From Gymnorhina tibicen (Eukaryota > Chordata > Aves > Passeriformes > Artamidae), in contig VXAZ01004636.1 in NCBI GenBank assembly GCA_013399875.1, forward strand, positions 2,476,296 through 2,540,295: 64,000 nucleotides of DNA, read 5' to 3'. Below, in pieces: positions 1-13,800 of the stretch; the stretch's first letter is position 1, and each line of letters starts with the position of its first letter. Under the pieces are notes generated by a model. The model was not told where the DNA came from and made no database searches. It worked only from the letters and a program-made list of their open reading frames with translations. A program made the translations under genes and the position numbers.

Positions 1-654
1 ACCATTAAAAGGGAGTACTCAATGATTCACTGATAAGTCTCTTTTCAAGTCTTACATGTGTATTATAAAATATCAGATAGGATGGGTGGCCCACTTAATA
101 AAACCAGGCATGTAAACTGAGATGTTATCTAGAGCTTTGGGTAGGTCTGTCAATTTTCCTGCTTAGAAATAATCACCTAATGCATTATTTGAGTGAGGAA
201 GTGCCCAGGAGTGCCCCATAATTCTTCCTGGTTTGTTTCCTGACAAAATATTGCCAGGTTTGTGCTGCACGAGGATGTGTAACAGATTTTGAAAATGCTA
301 AGTTTCAATTTACCATTGATGAACTTTCTCTTCATGCCAGAGAATCTAGTTACTCATTCTTCTATAAAACATTCTGTATCTCCCGTTTTCTTGGTAATAA
401 GTGTGTTTTCACATCAGCCACATGTATTACACCTTTATTGCTGTCTTCAGCTCCATCATGGTAGGGTGTACCCAGACAGTTCTCAGAGGTGCACAGTGAT
501 AGTACACAAGCATGGAATGTGCAAAATTCCTATGAAATATAAGAACAAACATTTTCATTATGAGAATGTGCAAGCACTGGAGCATCTTGCCAGGGAGGTG
601 GTGCTGTGCACACACAGCCTGGAGATTGTCCTCTCAAATTTTGACTGCCTTTCA

Positions 655-735
655 GCAACCTGAGCTAAATGGACCTGCTTTAAGCAAGGTGTTGGACTAA
701 ATGGCCCTCCCAGTTCCACTTCAGTTTAGATTATT
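655..735 (+). mobile_element. Old CR1 LINE 3'-end fragment
   Basis: The text 'acctgctttaagcaaggtgt' followed by 'tggactaaatggccctcccag' resembles a CR1 3' end, where 'ctttgagcaggggg' and 'ttggactagatgacctcc' are typical. It is truncated and diverged, and the terminal octamer repeat is eroded. Confidence 0.55.
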
Positions 736-1639
736 TGAAGTTTGAAGTTTTCAAAAACATTTTTTCCATTGCAAAATATGTTGGAACTTATTGGTAAATA
801 CCCACCAGAGGCTACCAAAGTATTTGTAATTAAGGACGATGAATGTCATAGGTGTCCTGATCAGTAAAGTCAGCAGCAGCTTCCAGTGGACCAGTGCTCT
901 GTTTGTAATTATCATGAGTTAGGAGGTGGTTCACCTTTCTCTCCTTGGTCACAAGTTATCATCCACACAAGAGCATCTTTTGCTCACTGGCTTTCTGTGA
1001 GATTTGCAAGGTTCTTCCACAGAGCTGATAACCAGGAGTAAATCTAAATTTAAACCAATCAAAGTATGTGTTTAAGTTTATATGCCTTTTTCTTGTCCTC
1101 TCGTGGTAAGTGAAATATCCTCCTGCCTTACAGGCTGAGGGAAGGAAGGTGTACCTGGAAATACGAACTGTGGTTTTCTCAGTGCAGCTCTCCTGGTCCA
1201 GGTGTGCACTGAGATTGCTACCTCAGCTCCTACTGCAAATAGAAATTTCACGTGTTACCTTGGCCCAGAGTTTTTACTTAAAAAAGACTGTTATATTTTA
1301 TACCTCCTAATGATTTATTTTAGCTGCCCTGCACTGCCTGAATGCAGTCTGAGCAATCTCATTAGCTCTTTTACACATTAGAACTGCCTGAGGTCAGTGT
1401 GCAATATAATCTTCAATAGATAGAAGCACCTACAACCTAATTTGCTCCTGCAGCCTCTCATTGCATTTCGCCTGTAAGGAACACGCCCTTAGACTTAACC
1501 TTTTGTTTTTAGGGGGTTGCTTTGAGTGGCTGACACTGTATTCCAGCATCTACAAGAATAATTGTTAGGAGACAGTTAATATTGAACTGATCTCCTCTGT
1601 AGATCCATGCCTTTTTATGAACAAAAATTCTGTTTCTTG

Positions 1640-2100
1640 TCTGTGACAGGGTGCCATCTGTACCTGGGTTCGGTGCCTGTGACGGGGTGACACCGGTGCC
1701 TGGGTTCGGGGTGTGTGACAGGGTGACACCGGTGCCTGGGTTCGGGGTGTGTGACAGGGTGACACTGGTACCCAGGCTCGCAGTGTGTGACAGGGTGACA
1801 CCGGTGCCTGGGTTCGGGGTGTGTGACAGGGTGACACTGGTACCCAGGCTCGCGGTGTGTGACAGAGTGACACCGGTGCCTGGGTTCGGGGTGTGCGACA
1901 GGGTGACACTGGTACCCAGGCTCGCGGTGTGTGACAGGGTGACACCGGTGCCTGGGTTCGGGGTGTGTGACAGGGTGACACTGGTACCCAGGCTCGTGGT
2001 GTGTGACAGGGTGACACCGGTGCCTGGGTTCGGGGTGTGTGGCAGGGTGACACCGGTGCCTGGGTTCGGGGTGTGTGGCAGGGTGACACTGGTACCCAGT
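1640..2100. repeat. 36-bp minisatellite, about 12.8 units, two alternating types
   Basis: Tandem array with a 36-bp unit starting gtgacagggtgacac. Type A continues cggtgcctgggttcggggtgt and contains ACCGGT. Type B continues with tggtacccaggctcg and then a variable tail, and contains GGTACC. After three A units the order is B-A-B-A-B-A-B-A-A-B, so most of the array is a 72-bp higher-order repeat. Because 36 is a multiple of three, long open frames arise on both strands by chance; they are not genes. Confidence 0.93.
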
Positions 2101-2275
2101 CCGGTGCCCGTGGCGGTGCCCCGGTCCCGTGTGTCCCCGCGGGGGAGGTGGCGCGGCTGCAGTTCCCGCTGTGCCCGGCAGGTGGCAGCAGAGCCCGCGC
2201 TACGGGCCCCGTGTCCCGCGGCGGGGCTGAGCGGAGCGCAGTGGAACAATAAAACTCCCGGCCTCTGCCGGTAAA
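2101..2275. other. GC-rich block next to the minisatellite
   Basis: This block is CpG-rich (for example gtgtcccgcggcggggctga) and ends in caataaaactcccgg. It is abruptly different from the AT-rich DNA after 2,280. It could be the unique flank of the minisatellite, a fragment of a GC-rich repeat or LTR, or a cryptic promoter. No coding evidence was seen. Confidence 0.4.
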
Positions 2276-4646
2276 AGGTGCCCGCTGACCGTGCTTGGAG
2301 GTTTTAAGGATTGGCAGTAACCTGTGGTATTTGGAAATGCTCACTTCATCCACTGGAACAGTGAGTGGGCAGGAGAAAGTCTGGTCTCTCCTGCGTTTCT
2401 GCTGTGGGCTCCTTCCCTTTCACACCTGTATAATGCAGTGATGCCCTTCAGGCTTCTGATTGTTACAGTGCTCAGCAAATCTTTGTAAATGCTTAAGCTC
2501 CTTAAACTGGATGTGATGCAGACATAGTTGCTGAGCTGATTTTTAGCTAGTTCTGTCTATTTGTGTTAAAAAATAGCTGCCAAATTTTTTGTCTTCCATG
2601 AAAAAATGAAATCGTACCGTACCTCTAAGCCAGAATTAAGCATTTTAATAACAGTATTTATTTTTCTGACACATGTGAATGTTTTTGAAGGGTGAAATGT
2701 AGAAAACCAGAAATTATGACTAATTCTTACTGCCTATTAGCTTGAGATAGACAACATGAAAAAAAAATCTCCAAATTTATTTTTTGCCTATCACGTTTGA
2801 GTGCATTTCTTAAATTAAACCGAGGGAGTGTCTGAAAGGGTATCTTTCTCCCTTTAAAAGTGGAATGTAAGGTATTTTCTGGTTCCTTGTTCTTTTCAGG
2901 TCAAGGATAAAACCTGAAATTCTCTATGTTCATACTGGCACAAGCACCTTAAGCCTCAGGCTGCTTCAGGCTGGCTGGGAACAGAGTTAGCCGTGCCAGT
3001 TTGCTACTTCTTCCTAGTAATAGGTTAACACAAAAAGCACCCACAGGAATCCGCCATGGAAGCTTCATTGCAGGAAGTCAGGGAGCAGGGCAGTATTTTG
3101 ACATTTGCTGATTCCACCTGACTCCTGCCTGCCACTGCCAGAAGACCTTTGGTTAAGAGCAATGAGCAGTTGTAGCCAGCTGTTTGCAGCTGCCAGGCCT
3201 CTGTGCACTGGTTTGCAGATGGAGGAAGAGCTGTGTGCTTTGTTAGAGCCCTGTATTAGGTGGTTTGAATGTGATCTGGAAAGCTTGAACTGCCCTTTTG
3301 CTTTCTAGATTTGAGTCTTGCAGTGGGCCTTCCAGTTCCTGTAGTTCCTTCCCATATGCTCTGGAAAGCAGACAGTCTCCAGGTGTGGCAAACTGGAATC
3401 CCTTTTTCTTTCCTAAATCTGTGGAAATTCTGTCTTGTTTCCCCCTCCGTGGCGTTTGCGCCACGTCTGTCTGCAGTGGAACGAACTGGGTCTGCTGATG
3501 GGTTCCAAAATCTGCCAGTGAAGCAGACTTGAGTCACATGTGAGGGGTGAGAAGCACAGCCACGCGCATTCAGCCCAGGGCTGTTCCACACCAGTTTTCA
3601 AGCATGGAGGTGCCAGTTCCGCGTGTGCTGTAAATGTGGAGTGGCGGCTGCAGCACGGCTGCCGTGGCCTCCTGCCCTCCCGTGGCTCTTAAGGCCAGAA
3701 CCAGGGGAGGCCCAGCAATGCTACATTTTGAATGTTTGCCTCTTACTCGCCTCATTTGCGTTTCCCTCTCAAACTCCAGAATTAGACATTACATGGTCAC
3801 TGCTGTACTACTGATATTAAAGAGTTTAGAGCAAACTCTTCCTTGCAGCCCCAAAGCTGTGTTGCGTGGCACAGGGGATTTTGTCCTGCTTATATAAGGG
3901 TCTAAAGGGTCTCTGCAGAAAAATTGTGTTCCTTCTTGCATTGTGCAAGATGCGTGGCCATCAAAAACAAGAGAAATCTGCTGTGTCCCTCAGTCAGATT
4001 GTATCTGGTAGCTCATTCTTGTCAAGTGTCTGCTTTATAACACCAGTCATGAGGCAGATCCTCTACTGGCTGCAGAAATTCTTTAACTGCCATAGCTCAC
4101 ATGTTTGAGAGGAACGGCCAGAAAAGTGGTAACCTTCCCCAGGGTTTTCTGCACACTGCTGTACAGAATATTTCAAGTCAGAAGAGGACTGTGGTGTCCT
4201 CCCCTTATCTAGTTTAGGGAGGACCGTTCTGGATGCTGCTCAGAGAACCTCCCCTCCCTTCATTACAAAGTTTAGTTAGGGATATTTGTCATGAACCTAA
4301 ACCCCTGAATGCCTGCTAAAAGTGATCTTTTTCTATAAAGGTTACATGAGGTTTGGCAGTAAGACTTGTTAAAATTGTCCAGAATCTTACCTTCAGGACA
4401 CAGCTGTGCAAAACAGAAGACCAGCATGAGGCATTGTCTTTAGATTTTGTGAGCAATGGTCCTGCTCACGTAGGCTCTGGGAGAGCACCAGCAGCTTGGA
4501 CTCAGGTCCTGGCTCGACCACATTGTGTTTGTTTTACCAGACTGGAGTGTTTAGTGATAAAATGAGTAATAGGTCCCCAACTGTAGCATATAAACTTCTG
4601 GCCATGCTCACATGACATCAGTATGTGGTGTTGTTTTTTCCTCTAG

Positions 4647-4833
4647 TTTGAAATCAGGCAGCTGAGGGCCCACCTTGCTCAGCAGGACTTGGACCTGGCT
4701 GCAGAGAGAGAGGCTGCACTGCAGGTCCCACATGTGCTGAACAAGCAGAGCAGCAAGAGGTACAAAGTGGTGGCCACTGAAGACTCGGACGACGAAGCCA
4801 CCGAGAACATCACTGAGCTGCGACCTCCACGAG
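4647..4833 (+). CDS. TMEM266: TMEM266 exon: end of coiled coil and acidic linker
   Basis: The acceptor is a pyrimidine run ending in ctctag, and the exon opens at TTT GAA ATC. The donor is gag|gtgagt. The exon has 62 whole codons plus one base (phase 1). It encodes the heptad-like stretch rich in Leu, Ala and Glu that follows the voltage-sensor S4 helix in the family. After it come a basic patch (KRYKVV) and an acidic patch (EDSDDEATE). The reading frame before the acceptor is not coding. Confidence 0.95.
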
Positions 4834-7800
4834 GTGAGTGCTGCCTGTGTACAGCTGATTCCTCCTCAGTGGGAGCTACTGAACCCACTAAACACTTTCA
4901 CTCTAGCAGGGGTTGATTGCTTCCCTGGAGGCTGCAGTTTCCCATTGCTGCAGAGAGGCTTCATCTGCTCTGAAGTGGCAGGAGCTGTTGTATTTGAGAG
5001 CAGGTTCTAAACAGAGCCAAAGAAATGACATGGGAAGAAAATGGCTATGATGTACCTTCCCAGTGTCCTCACAATTAGATCCATCAAACACTAAAGAAGC
5101 AGCAGCCAAATGAAAGTTGGCCAAAGGATAATCACTCAGAGGTAAAAGCAGGGAAATTGAGAAGAACGCTGAAAAACAGTTTTGGTCTTTGGCCACTTGC
5201 ATTTCTGTGGTTTGGAGAGGACTCCTGCATCAGCTGTGGGGCTTGCCTTGCCCGAAGGCTGTGCTCTCACCAGTTCCCTAAAGCTGTCCGTGTTGGGCAG
5301 GGCAGCGCTGGTGCCAGGAAGGGAGGGAAGTGCAGTGTGGGATCCTGCTGGCATGTCTGAGTGCCACGTGGCTGTGGTGAGGAGCACTCTGCTGCCTCTG
5401 GGTGTCTGTTGGGCAGGTCTGTGGTTCAGGGCAATAACAACAGTTAAATTTACTTGGATCAGTTTTTATTACATAAGTGCTAGACCTGAATTTTTTTTGG
5501 AAAAGACATAGCTCCTTCTCCTGTGATCCACCAGCCCTTACAGTGGAGTGCAGAATGTCTCCTGGTTTAATGTAATATTCCAGAGGAGATAGCACTTTCT
5601 GCCTTAGTCGTATGTTAGTCTTCCTTGAGCATCTTAGCTTGATTACTGTGAATGTGTTGGAATTAGAAGTTTGCATGGTATCCTTATGTTGGTCAAACTC
5701 CTTAGAATCCAAGGCACAGATACTTTAAAAGCTGTTAGACATTTTCAAATTATAATCCTTTCCTTTCTTTGCAGAGTAGTGAAAGCGCGTAGGAATTGTT
5801 TTGGTTTTTTCCTCTTTATAATATCTAAGCACTAACTACAGTAAAGCCATTAATTATTCCTGATATGAAATTGTATTTAAAAGCAGGCAGTTGAGCAGAC
5901 TGATCCCTAAAATGCATTTCCCTCTTTTTTGTAGTATTTCAGAGGTTTCCCCAGTGGATATATTATAATTTATGCATGTGTTCCTTGCGGGTTACATTTG
6001 GAACTGAAGAGTGTTGTGCACATTGTAAGGAGGCTTGCGGAAATTTTAGTGCTGTGGAGGTTGATCTTAAAAATTCTTCTGTCCAAGGTATTCATTCCAA
6101 CATCCAGGTTAACAGAATTACTCATTATTCATGTGTCCCTGTAAAATGCTGCCCACACTTGCAACAAAGTAGACACCCGATCTTCAGGATTGATTTCTGC
6201 ATTCAGTTAGGTTACATGATTAGAGGGATTTGTGCTTTTCACTGAAAAAAGACATTCAGCAAATAAGAGAACATGGATTGCTTCACCTATTGGGTAAGGT
6301 GCAGTTATGTTATATTTAAACATTTATACTGGGTATGCAGAATAAATTTCCAGTTCCTGGAGATCATCTAAAAGTACCAGAGGAAATGTTTCTTGTGCAT
6401 TGTATTATATATTGCATACAAAGTCTTTGTAGATGCTTTGAGTGCTTGTCAGAACCTAAATTAGGGTGACTGTATTTGAACAACTAGTTTCTGTTGGTTG
6501 AGGCAGGAGCTGGACAGAAGAAATTCCATGTCCTTACAGGAAGGGCCAGCAGCCTGTGGTAGTCTGTCATCACATGGGGCTACCAACACAGGCCCCAATT
6601 CAGACTGCGTGAGACACCACACACCAGCAGCAGTGTTCAGTGTTCACAGTCCAGGGCACGGGCAGGCGAGATAGAGGACTTCACATGTCATTTCCTGGAT
6701 TATTTTGCAAAGAGAAAGGTAGTAAGATACCAAGGCTTTAAATCCTGCACTGGCAGTGCTGGCTTAGGGATTGCTTCTGTGCAACTTGGAAATCTCAACT
6801 CGCAGCTGGAGAAGGCAGTTACCTCTGGGCAATAAGGATTCTGGGCCAGCCCCGCCTCATTCTTCTCCCTCCCCACCTCACCTGGGGCTTTCTTCTCCAG
6901 CACCAACTTTTACTCCCAGTAATGCGCTGGCAGTTGCTGCAGCAGCTTTCACCATCCTCCCTTTGCCAGGCTGCAGTATCTTCTCATTCTGCACCATCCT
7001 GAGCAAGGCAGGTGTCAGCCAGAGCTGTCTGTGCTGTGGTAGGTGGAAGCAGGGCCTGGCTGAAGGTGCCTCCATGTCCTCCGTGCGGGAAGGGCATATC
7101 CAGTTGGTGTGGGATCTGCCATGTCCCCACCTGCTGAGGCATGCAAAATACTCAGAGATGTGGCTCTGTAGAGCACAGGCAGCCAAGACAATTCCCGTAC
7201 CCTCCTGCTTCTCCCACAGTCACACTGGCTGTGCTGCATGCAGGGCTTCCCGCACCACTTGCTCTGTCTGGAACTTCAGCCACCAATGTTTTAACACCTG
7301 ACCTTTGGGTCAAGGGTTATATTTTGCCAGTTACCCTCTGTGTCAGACCATGTTAGGGATTGCTTTGCATCCGTTTTCTCTAAGCTGTGTTTTTCCTCCT
7401 TCAAGATTCCAGAGTGATGGCTGCAGTTAATCATTCTGAGTGCCACATGGCACTTGTGGGCTCTGAAACATACCTGCCATGGCCTATTGCACTGACCTGG
7501 GAGAGGAGAACTGAGGGACCAGTCACTTACACCATTGAAAGGAAAGCAGCAGTTCAAAGCCATGCTTCAGCTGTTTGGCAGAACAGGCTCTGATGTGCTG
7601 TTCTTTTATGCTCTGGCAGAACATTAGCCCTGCATCTAACACCTGAGGCTGGGGGATGGAATGGAATGCGTGTGTTTTTGCCAAACTTAACTTTGTCAGC
7701 CTTCAAAAAATCACTGTCTTCAGAGAGCTCTGAATTCTGCCAAACCAGCAAGCTTGGGTTGGCTAGAGAACACACTGCATGAGAAAATGGGATATTCCAT

Positions 7801-10800
7801 CTCAGGCTAATCTTATTTCCCCCATCTATATTGAACAATGGAAACATTCAGTGCAGAATTCTTCACCATGGAGGGCTGATGGAATAAGAAAGCATTGAGA
7901 CTTCTTACTCATTTCCCTACCTGGAAGTTTTATGGGATAGTGTATAAGTTAAAGCTCCTCAGGGGCAGCTGTAGCTTGTACTCTGGTATTTACACAGGAT
8001 TTTGTGCAACCATTTTCTACAGCATTCAGTAAAGTAAGTCAGGTAACCCCAGTATCACATGGTACATGCAGCACCTCAGGGAATTTGCGTAGAGGCACAC
8101 AGTGACCCGCACCAGGAGAGCTGTGTGTGTGTGCTGGCTGATTTGGGAGTTTTCAATTGCATGTTTTCACCCAGATTTTCCTTCAGCAGATCTCCTGCTC
8201 TTTGTATTTAAAGTGCTTTAATTGCAGGTACGAGACTGGGAGAAGCAAGAGCTCTGGTCAGGTGGACAATGGGCTCTGAAAGAGTCCCAAAACTCCCCAG
8301 CTAATATTTCATGCCTCCTCTTGAAGGCCAGTCCTGTGCTAATTCTGTGAACAGTGAGCTGGTTGCTGCCTCACACACTTCTGTCTCCCCAGAGCAGTTG
8401 ACCAAGAGACCTCCTGACATAGTAGGAATAACTCTGTGGAAAATGTATGGATATATGGTATTTCCTAATTAATATGGTAAAGAAGCAGGAATTTTTTTCA
8501 CCTTTAACTTGCTTTGAACTGAGATTTTATTTCTCTTGCCAAGAATTTTGTCTCCAGAGCAGACAAGTGTGGAGGCTAAAACAGAGTTTTCAGCCTGCAA
8601 GTCAAAGGGTACCAGTATCAACACCAGGAAACAAATAGACCCAAGAGAAGGGCAGGGCTCTGACATTTGCTGCACTCTCAGAGCACTTCAGCTTCTGTGC
8701 CTCTGTTTGTGAAGAGCTGGGGCTGAAAGCTGCTGCCTGTGAGTGCACGGCAGCATCGCTAATGATGTTCAGGACCATTGTGGTCAGCCTTTCTCTAAGA
8801 GCAAGGGAAATACCCTAAGTGCTCCTTTCTTCTTCCCAGAGCTGGTTGCCATTTCATGTAATGGCAAATATCATCCTATCTATTAATCTCTAAATTATAA
8901 AGGAAGTTCTAAATTATAAAGGACTTCTTACCTCGTACAGTATGTAACTGGTCATGGTGAGAATAACAGATAATGTTTTCTTGTTCTGCACAAATCATTT
9001 TTAGCATTTGGTATACAAAGTTCCAGGCTTCAGGGAATGCCAGGTTCACAGTGCCCCCTCTAGCCATTAATACTTCCTTCCAAAATTTATTATTCTTTAA
9101 TCTCTCCCATAACATATGAATTAGAGTCCCTAGTGGAAATTCCTCATTTTCCTGCATATATCATTTCAGTTTTTGAAATTCTACAGTACTGCCATAGCGC
9201 AAGATTAATATACCACCCTTCTATTCCTTTGAGCAAGAACCGGAACTTCACATCGCCAAAAACCTTTTTTTAACTGTTCTGAGTCAAATTTCCATTTTTA
9301 TGGGGTTAGCAGTAAGTCTTTTGCTTTGGGGGAATGCTGCAATTTATGATCATGCTTTAGAGAAAAGTAAAGCTTGCCCTCCCCGTAGGTACCCACCGTT
9401 TTGTAAGCGAAGAGAGTACGATATTGGGAGGGGAGCATGAAAAATTCTGGAGCTTCAGAGGCCTTCCCTTAAGATTATTCATAAGCTGTCTGAGAAGGCA
9501 AAGCAGGGCACTGGAAAGGATTTTGTCAGTTGTTCCTTGCAAGGCAGTCTGAGCTGGTTGGATGCTTTTAAACTCTAAGCCAGTTCCTTTGGTGATCATC
9601 TGTTAGTGCTCTAAGAGAACCCTGTTAGTGCGAAACAATAGATAAAAAATAGTTTATGGTTATTTTCAAATGCTGAAATGTATCTACTTTGAAGTCTGCT
9701 CCTGGAAATGGAGTATCTTAAGTGCACACCACTTCAACTTGGCTTCTCTCTAGGTGCCTCTTTCAGGCTTTGTGGTTCTCTTGGTGCACCCTGACCATCC
9801 AGGCAGGAATCAAAGGAGTTAAACCTTAAGCAACACTTAGAGAAATGTGTGTGCAGTTAGTGGAGTTAGGCTCTTGTATTTCATAGTCACCAAACGGGGA
9901 GGGGGGTAGAAACTGCTCACTCCCACAAGGGGTGAGCCTACAGTCACGCCTGTGAGGTTGAAGTTGTCTCTCATCATTAATGTGAAGAGGTGTGAAGACA
10001 TTGCTGACAGGTAAAGGAACACAGAACTGGAATGTTTTCCACTGTCTAAGCATGCAGTCCTTTCATAATGATCCTTTTTATAAGCAGATGGTGCTCCCTG
10101 TGACAGCAGTGACGTGTTCTGCCCTCTGCCGCCATTCCAGCAGCTTGGTTATTAGAAGTCTTTTCCTAATTCTCAGATTACATTTCTTTGTTGCCAGTTT
10201 ATAACAGTTTGTTCTTGAATCCTTTTGCTTAATTTATTCTTGTCTTGGTGGTTGTTTTGGTGGCAGCCATATTCTTCCTTAACCTTTGTATTTTAGACTC
10301 AACAAATGTTGTTGTTTCACAGCACAAGTTCCTCTGAGTCTGCTCCAAGCTGACTGGAACGAGCCAACTCAGATGTGGATCTGCTGATCCATACTCATTG
10401 AGAACAAATGCACTGAGAATCCCCAGGCCATCCTGTGCCCACAGCCACGCTGACACAGAGCTGTGCTGCATCCCAGCCATGCTCAAGTCAGCTCACGGTG
10501 CTCTTGCTGCATCGTCTGCTCAAGTGAGGCCCAAAGCCCCCCATTTGTTGTCAGGATTTTGGGTTTCTGTCCCAGCAGCATCTGCTGATAATAGAGCCTG
10601 TTCTATATCCCAGATTTCCTTCTGCACAATGACTTTGACCACAGGTTGATTTCTTACTTAGAAGCAGGCTGAAGCTGTTGCTCTGTTTTCTGTGCAAGCT
10701 GTTTACAGTTGTTCTCAAGATGGAATATCCATGTGCTCAGGCATCCATCCAGCCTCTACAGGGACTGGATGTGTGTGTGAATTGAACAGTGGTGTGAGTA

Positions 10801-13800
10801 CTGCAGCTTGCACTAATGTGGCAATCTGTCTTCAACCCAAAAGCGGGGGAAGTCTCCTAGAAAGTGCCAGCTGGCTACTCCTGGTTCCTGTTGAAACAGA
10901 TGAAAGACCTGCCTCTTTAGAAACCTCCTAGTAAAGATTGTTTTCTGGAAGAAAGTTGGGGTAAGACACTACTCTGAGGACTCACTTCCTCAGTGGGAGG
11001 CTGCACAGCAGAAAAAAATAACTTCCAGTTCAGAAAATTCAGCTTGGAGAGGCAGAAGGCAGTACAACCAATGGCAATAAAAATATGAAATAAAATACTC
11101 TAATAATGAAATATTTCAAAATAAAACCACCTTTTTAAGGCCTTTTCTTGTATGCAGGGGAGTTGCAGATCATCCACTGAAGGCATTGATGAAACAAAGA
11201 ACACTGTTGAGGCATTATAGAACTGAAAGAGATCTGCCTTGGGTAGAATGTCATTTATGTGTTTCACCAAATTTATTAGGTTTTTATGGGGCCAAGAGAG
11301 AGAGATTGCAGTGTTGTCTCTTGGGTCAGATGAGATTATATGGCACTGTACTCTAAATAGTTTATTACTCCCTGAACCATTGCAGTGTGTGTTTTGAGTC
11401 CTGCAGGAAAAGAACAAGCAGATAACTTGGAAGCCTTCATCAGACGAAATCCAGTGGTTGTCAGACAGATCCTGACTGAGAACCACACGTTTTTTCAATA
11501 ACAGGGATTTGGGCAGCAGGCGAAGAGATGGGACTGCACTGCAGGGAACAGCCTTGCAGGGGTGGTTGGTTACAGTGCCAGGGGAGGCTGGGTTTATGTG
11601 AGATAGGTCGGAGTCTGAGCAGCCTTCCCAGTCAGAAATTCCCTTCTGTGGAGTAAAAGCACCGATCACGTTGGAGACAGCCCCACTGTCCATTTCTGGT
11701 CTCTGCTGCCTCACCCCTCAGAGCTGTCAGCCCGCACTGCTTGAGCAAACACTGCTCATGGACCACAGAGAACAGCCAGTTCTGCTCCTTCCTTGCCCTG
11801 CTCAGCAGAACTCAGCTGAATTCCTCACAGTGCTGCTGTGGATCTCACTGCCTCCCACGCTCCCACTTCGCAGGGAAGACTGTAGATCCATTCTTGTTTG
11901 CCACAGGTTTTCACATGGGGAGGAGCTGCCTCACTCTTCCCAGTCTGCCTTCTCAGCTCACACCTTTTGGATCTTCATCACTAAATTTCCTGTCATCCAG
12001 ATTTCTTTGGGGTCATTTGTATGGGTGGATGTGGCACAGAGGGACATGGCTTAGTGGTGGGCTTGGCAGTGTTAGGTTTACTGGTGGACTCCATCTTAAA
12101 GGCCTTTTCCAGCAGAAAAGTTTCTATGATTCCTGCTGGTACATGTAGCAAGAGGATCCCAGTCACCATCCATACTCATTTTCCTAAGATTGCCATTTTC
12201 ATGGGAATTAAGAGGGAAATGCTTTTCCTTTTCTACTTACTGCCAGTTTTTTAGTTTGCTGTAAATACCATATGGGCATCCTTATAGCTAAAGATGCAAA
12301 GTCTGTCTTCTGGAAAAGGAAGTGCAGGTAACATTTCTGTGTGTTGGAGGAGATGGATTTCTAGGAAAGGAGAAAAATTAAATCTGGATCCTGAAAATTG
12401 CAAGGTGGTAGGAATAAAAATTTAAAAAAAAGGTTTAAAAAAACCCCATGGAAATGGTGAGGAATGAAGTATTTCTTAAGCCAACTCCCTTTCTGCAGCT
12501 GAAACTGGAATAGATTGACAGCAGAAAACACTGTGTAGAATGTAAATAATACAAGTGCTCTGCCCCTCTTGTAAAAGCTGCTTGCTCCTACAAACTTCCT
12601 GCATGCCACCAGCTGATCCTGATCCCACGGGACTCCCACTCCGAGCAAGGACTTCATCTTGGAATCCCGACAAGCACTTCAGCAGCGTTCCGTGGTACTG
12701 TGCACAACTGTGGCTTTGTGGGTACATTTTATATGCACAAATAGGGGCTTTCAGTTGTGTATTTGTTGCGTTATTTTGAACTCCTTTTTTTCATCAATGT
12801 AGAATATAATGGGAGGTAACTGGAATTGTTTATAACCTTCAATGCCCAAAGCAGCTGAGACTCCCATATGACTCAGATGAGTTTGTTAATTGTCAGTTTG
12901 CTTTAATGTAATGATTCAGAAACTTAATCTGTTGTTGAAATATTTATTCTGCTACTGTTATTCCATTACTCTTTATTGGTTTTTATTCATAAAAAGCTAC
13001 TCAAGGTTAAATATATGTGGTTTATATTTACATACACATGCACATATGGATATATTTCTACATACATATTTAATTTATAGCTAAAAGATAAGCAGTGGTA
13101 AGCAATGACATTAATAAGGCCATTGCAGGAGAGCATTAAAGTAGGCAGCTGGGAGCTCCTCCGGTCTTGTGTGCATGTGGCCACACACAGGGCCAGGCCA
13201 GTGCTGAAGTCTCCTCACAGCTCAAAGGGAGCAGGGGCAGTGCATTACTGGAGTTCCTCTGCAGGTGTTTGGCATTGCCCACTGCTGACATAAAGAGCAG
13301 CCTGGTTGTCCTTGCTGACTTGGTTTGAACACAACAGATGTGTTTGGGAACAGTGCCCTGGTACATCCTGTCAGCTGACAGACAGGTGGCATGGGCAGGA
13401 ACTGTGTGCAGTCCTAAAGGAGCCTTGATTTGAGCCTTGTCTTTAAGACATGAAAAGCAGGTGAGTAACTTTTCCAAGTGCTCTGTCTTTGATGCAAAGT
13501 GTCTTGGCATTTGGAGAGACTGTACTGGGAGTATAGTACACCCAGGGCCCTTGTTTGTGGCTCTTGCCAGGTGACAAGGAGGGTGACCCTCGTCCAGCCA
13601 GAGTGCTGGGCTGTTTTCCTTGTTTGTTTGCTTAGAATTGGACTCCCAAGTTCAAGACGCTGAAAATGTCCCACCAGAAGTACAGCTACACAGGTATCCT
13701 GTGAAGGTTCCATGCCTGAACCAGAACCTGTGTCTGTATGGCTGGCAGGTTTGGTGGCACTGAGAGTATCAATTATGCATGATTGAAATGAAGTGTATTT

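Larger units (their letters stand above)
1..4646 (+). other. TMEM266 intron (partial), upstream of the coiled-coil exon
   Basis: No exon of TMEM266 could be found here. The short open frames lack splice context and family similarity. The stretch holds an old CR1 piece (about 655-735), a 36-bp minisatellite (about 1640-2100), a short GC-rich block (2100-2275), and otherwise unremarkable sequence. A small upstream exon could have been missed by eye. Confidence 0.7.

Noticed and set aside
1640..2100. CRISPR array
   Set aside because: The units are head-to-tail without unique spacers, in vertebrate intronic DNA.
1509..2353. Long open frames on both strands (207-262 codons) over the minisatellite
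   Set aside because: They exist only because the 36-bp unit is a multiple of three. The proteins are pure repeat on every strand, with no family similarity or splice support.
1..4646. Upstream voltage-sensor exons of TMEM266
   Set aside because: I looked for the preceding coiled-coil segment and the S1-S4 helices and found no convincing match with splice sites.
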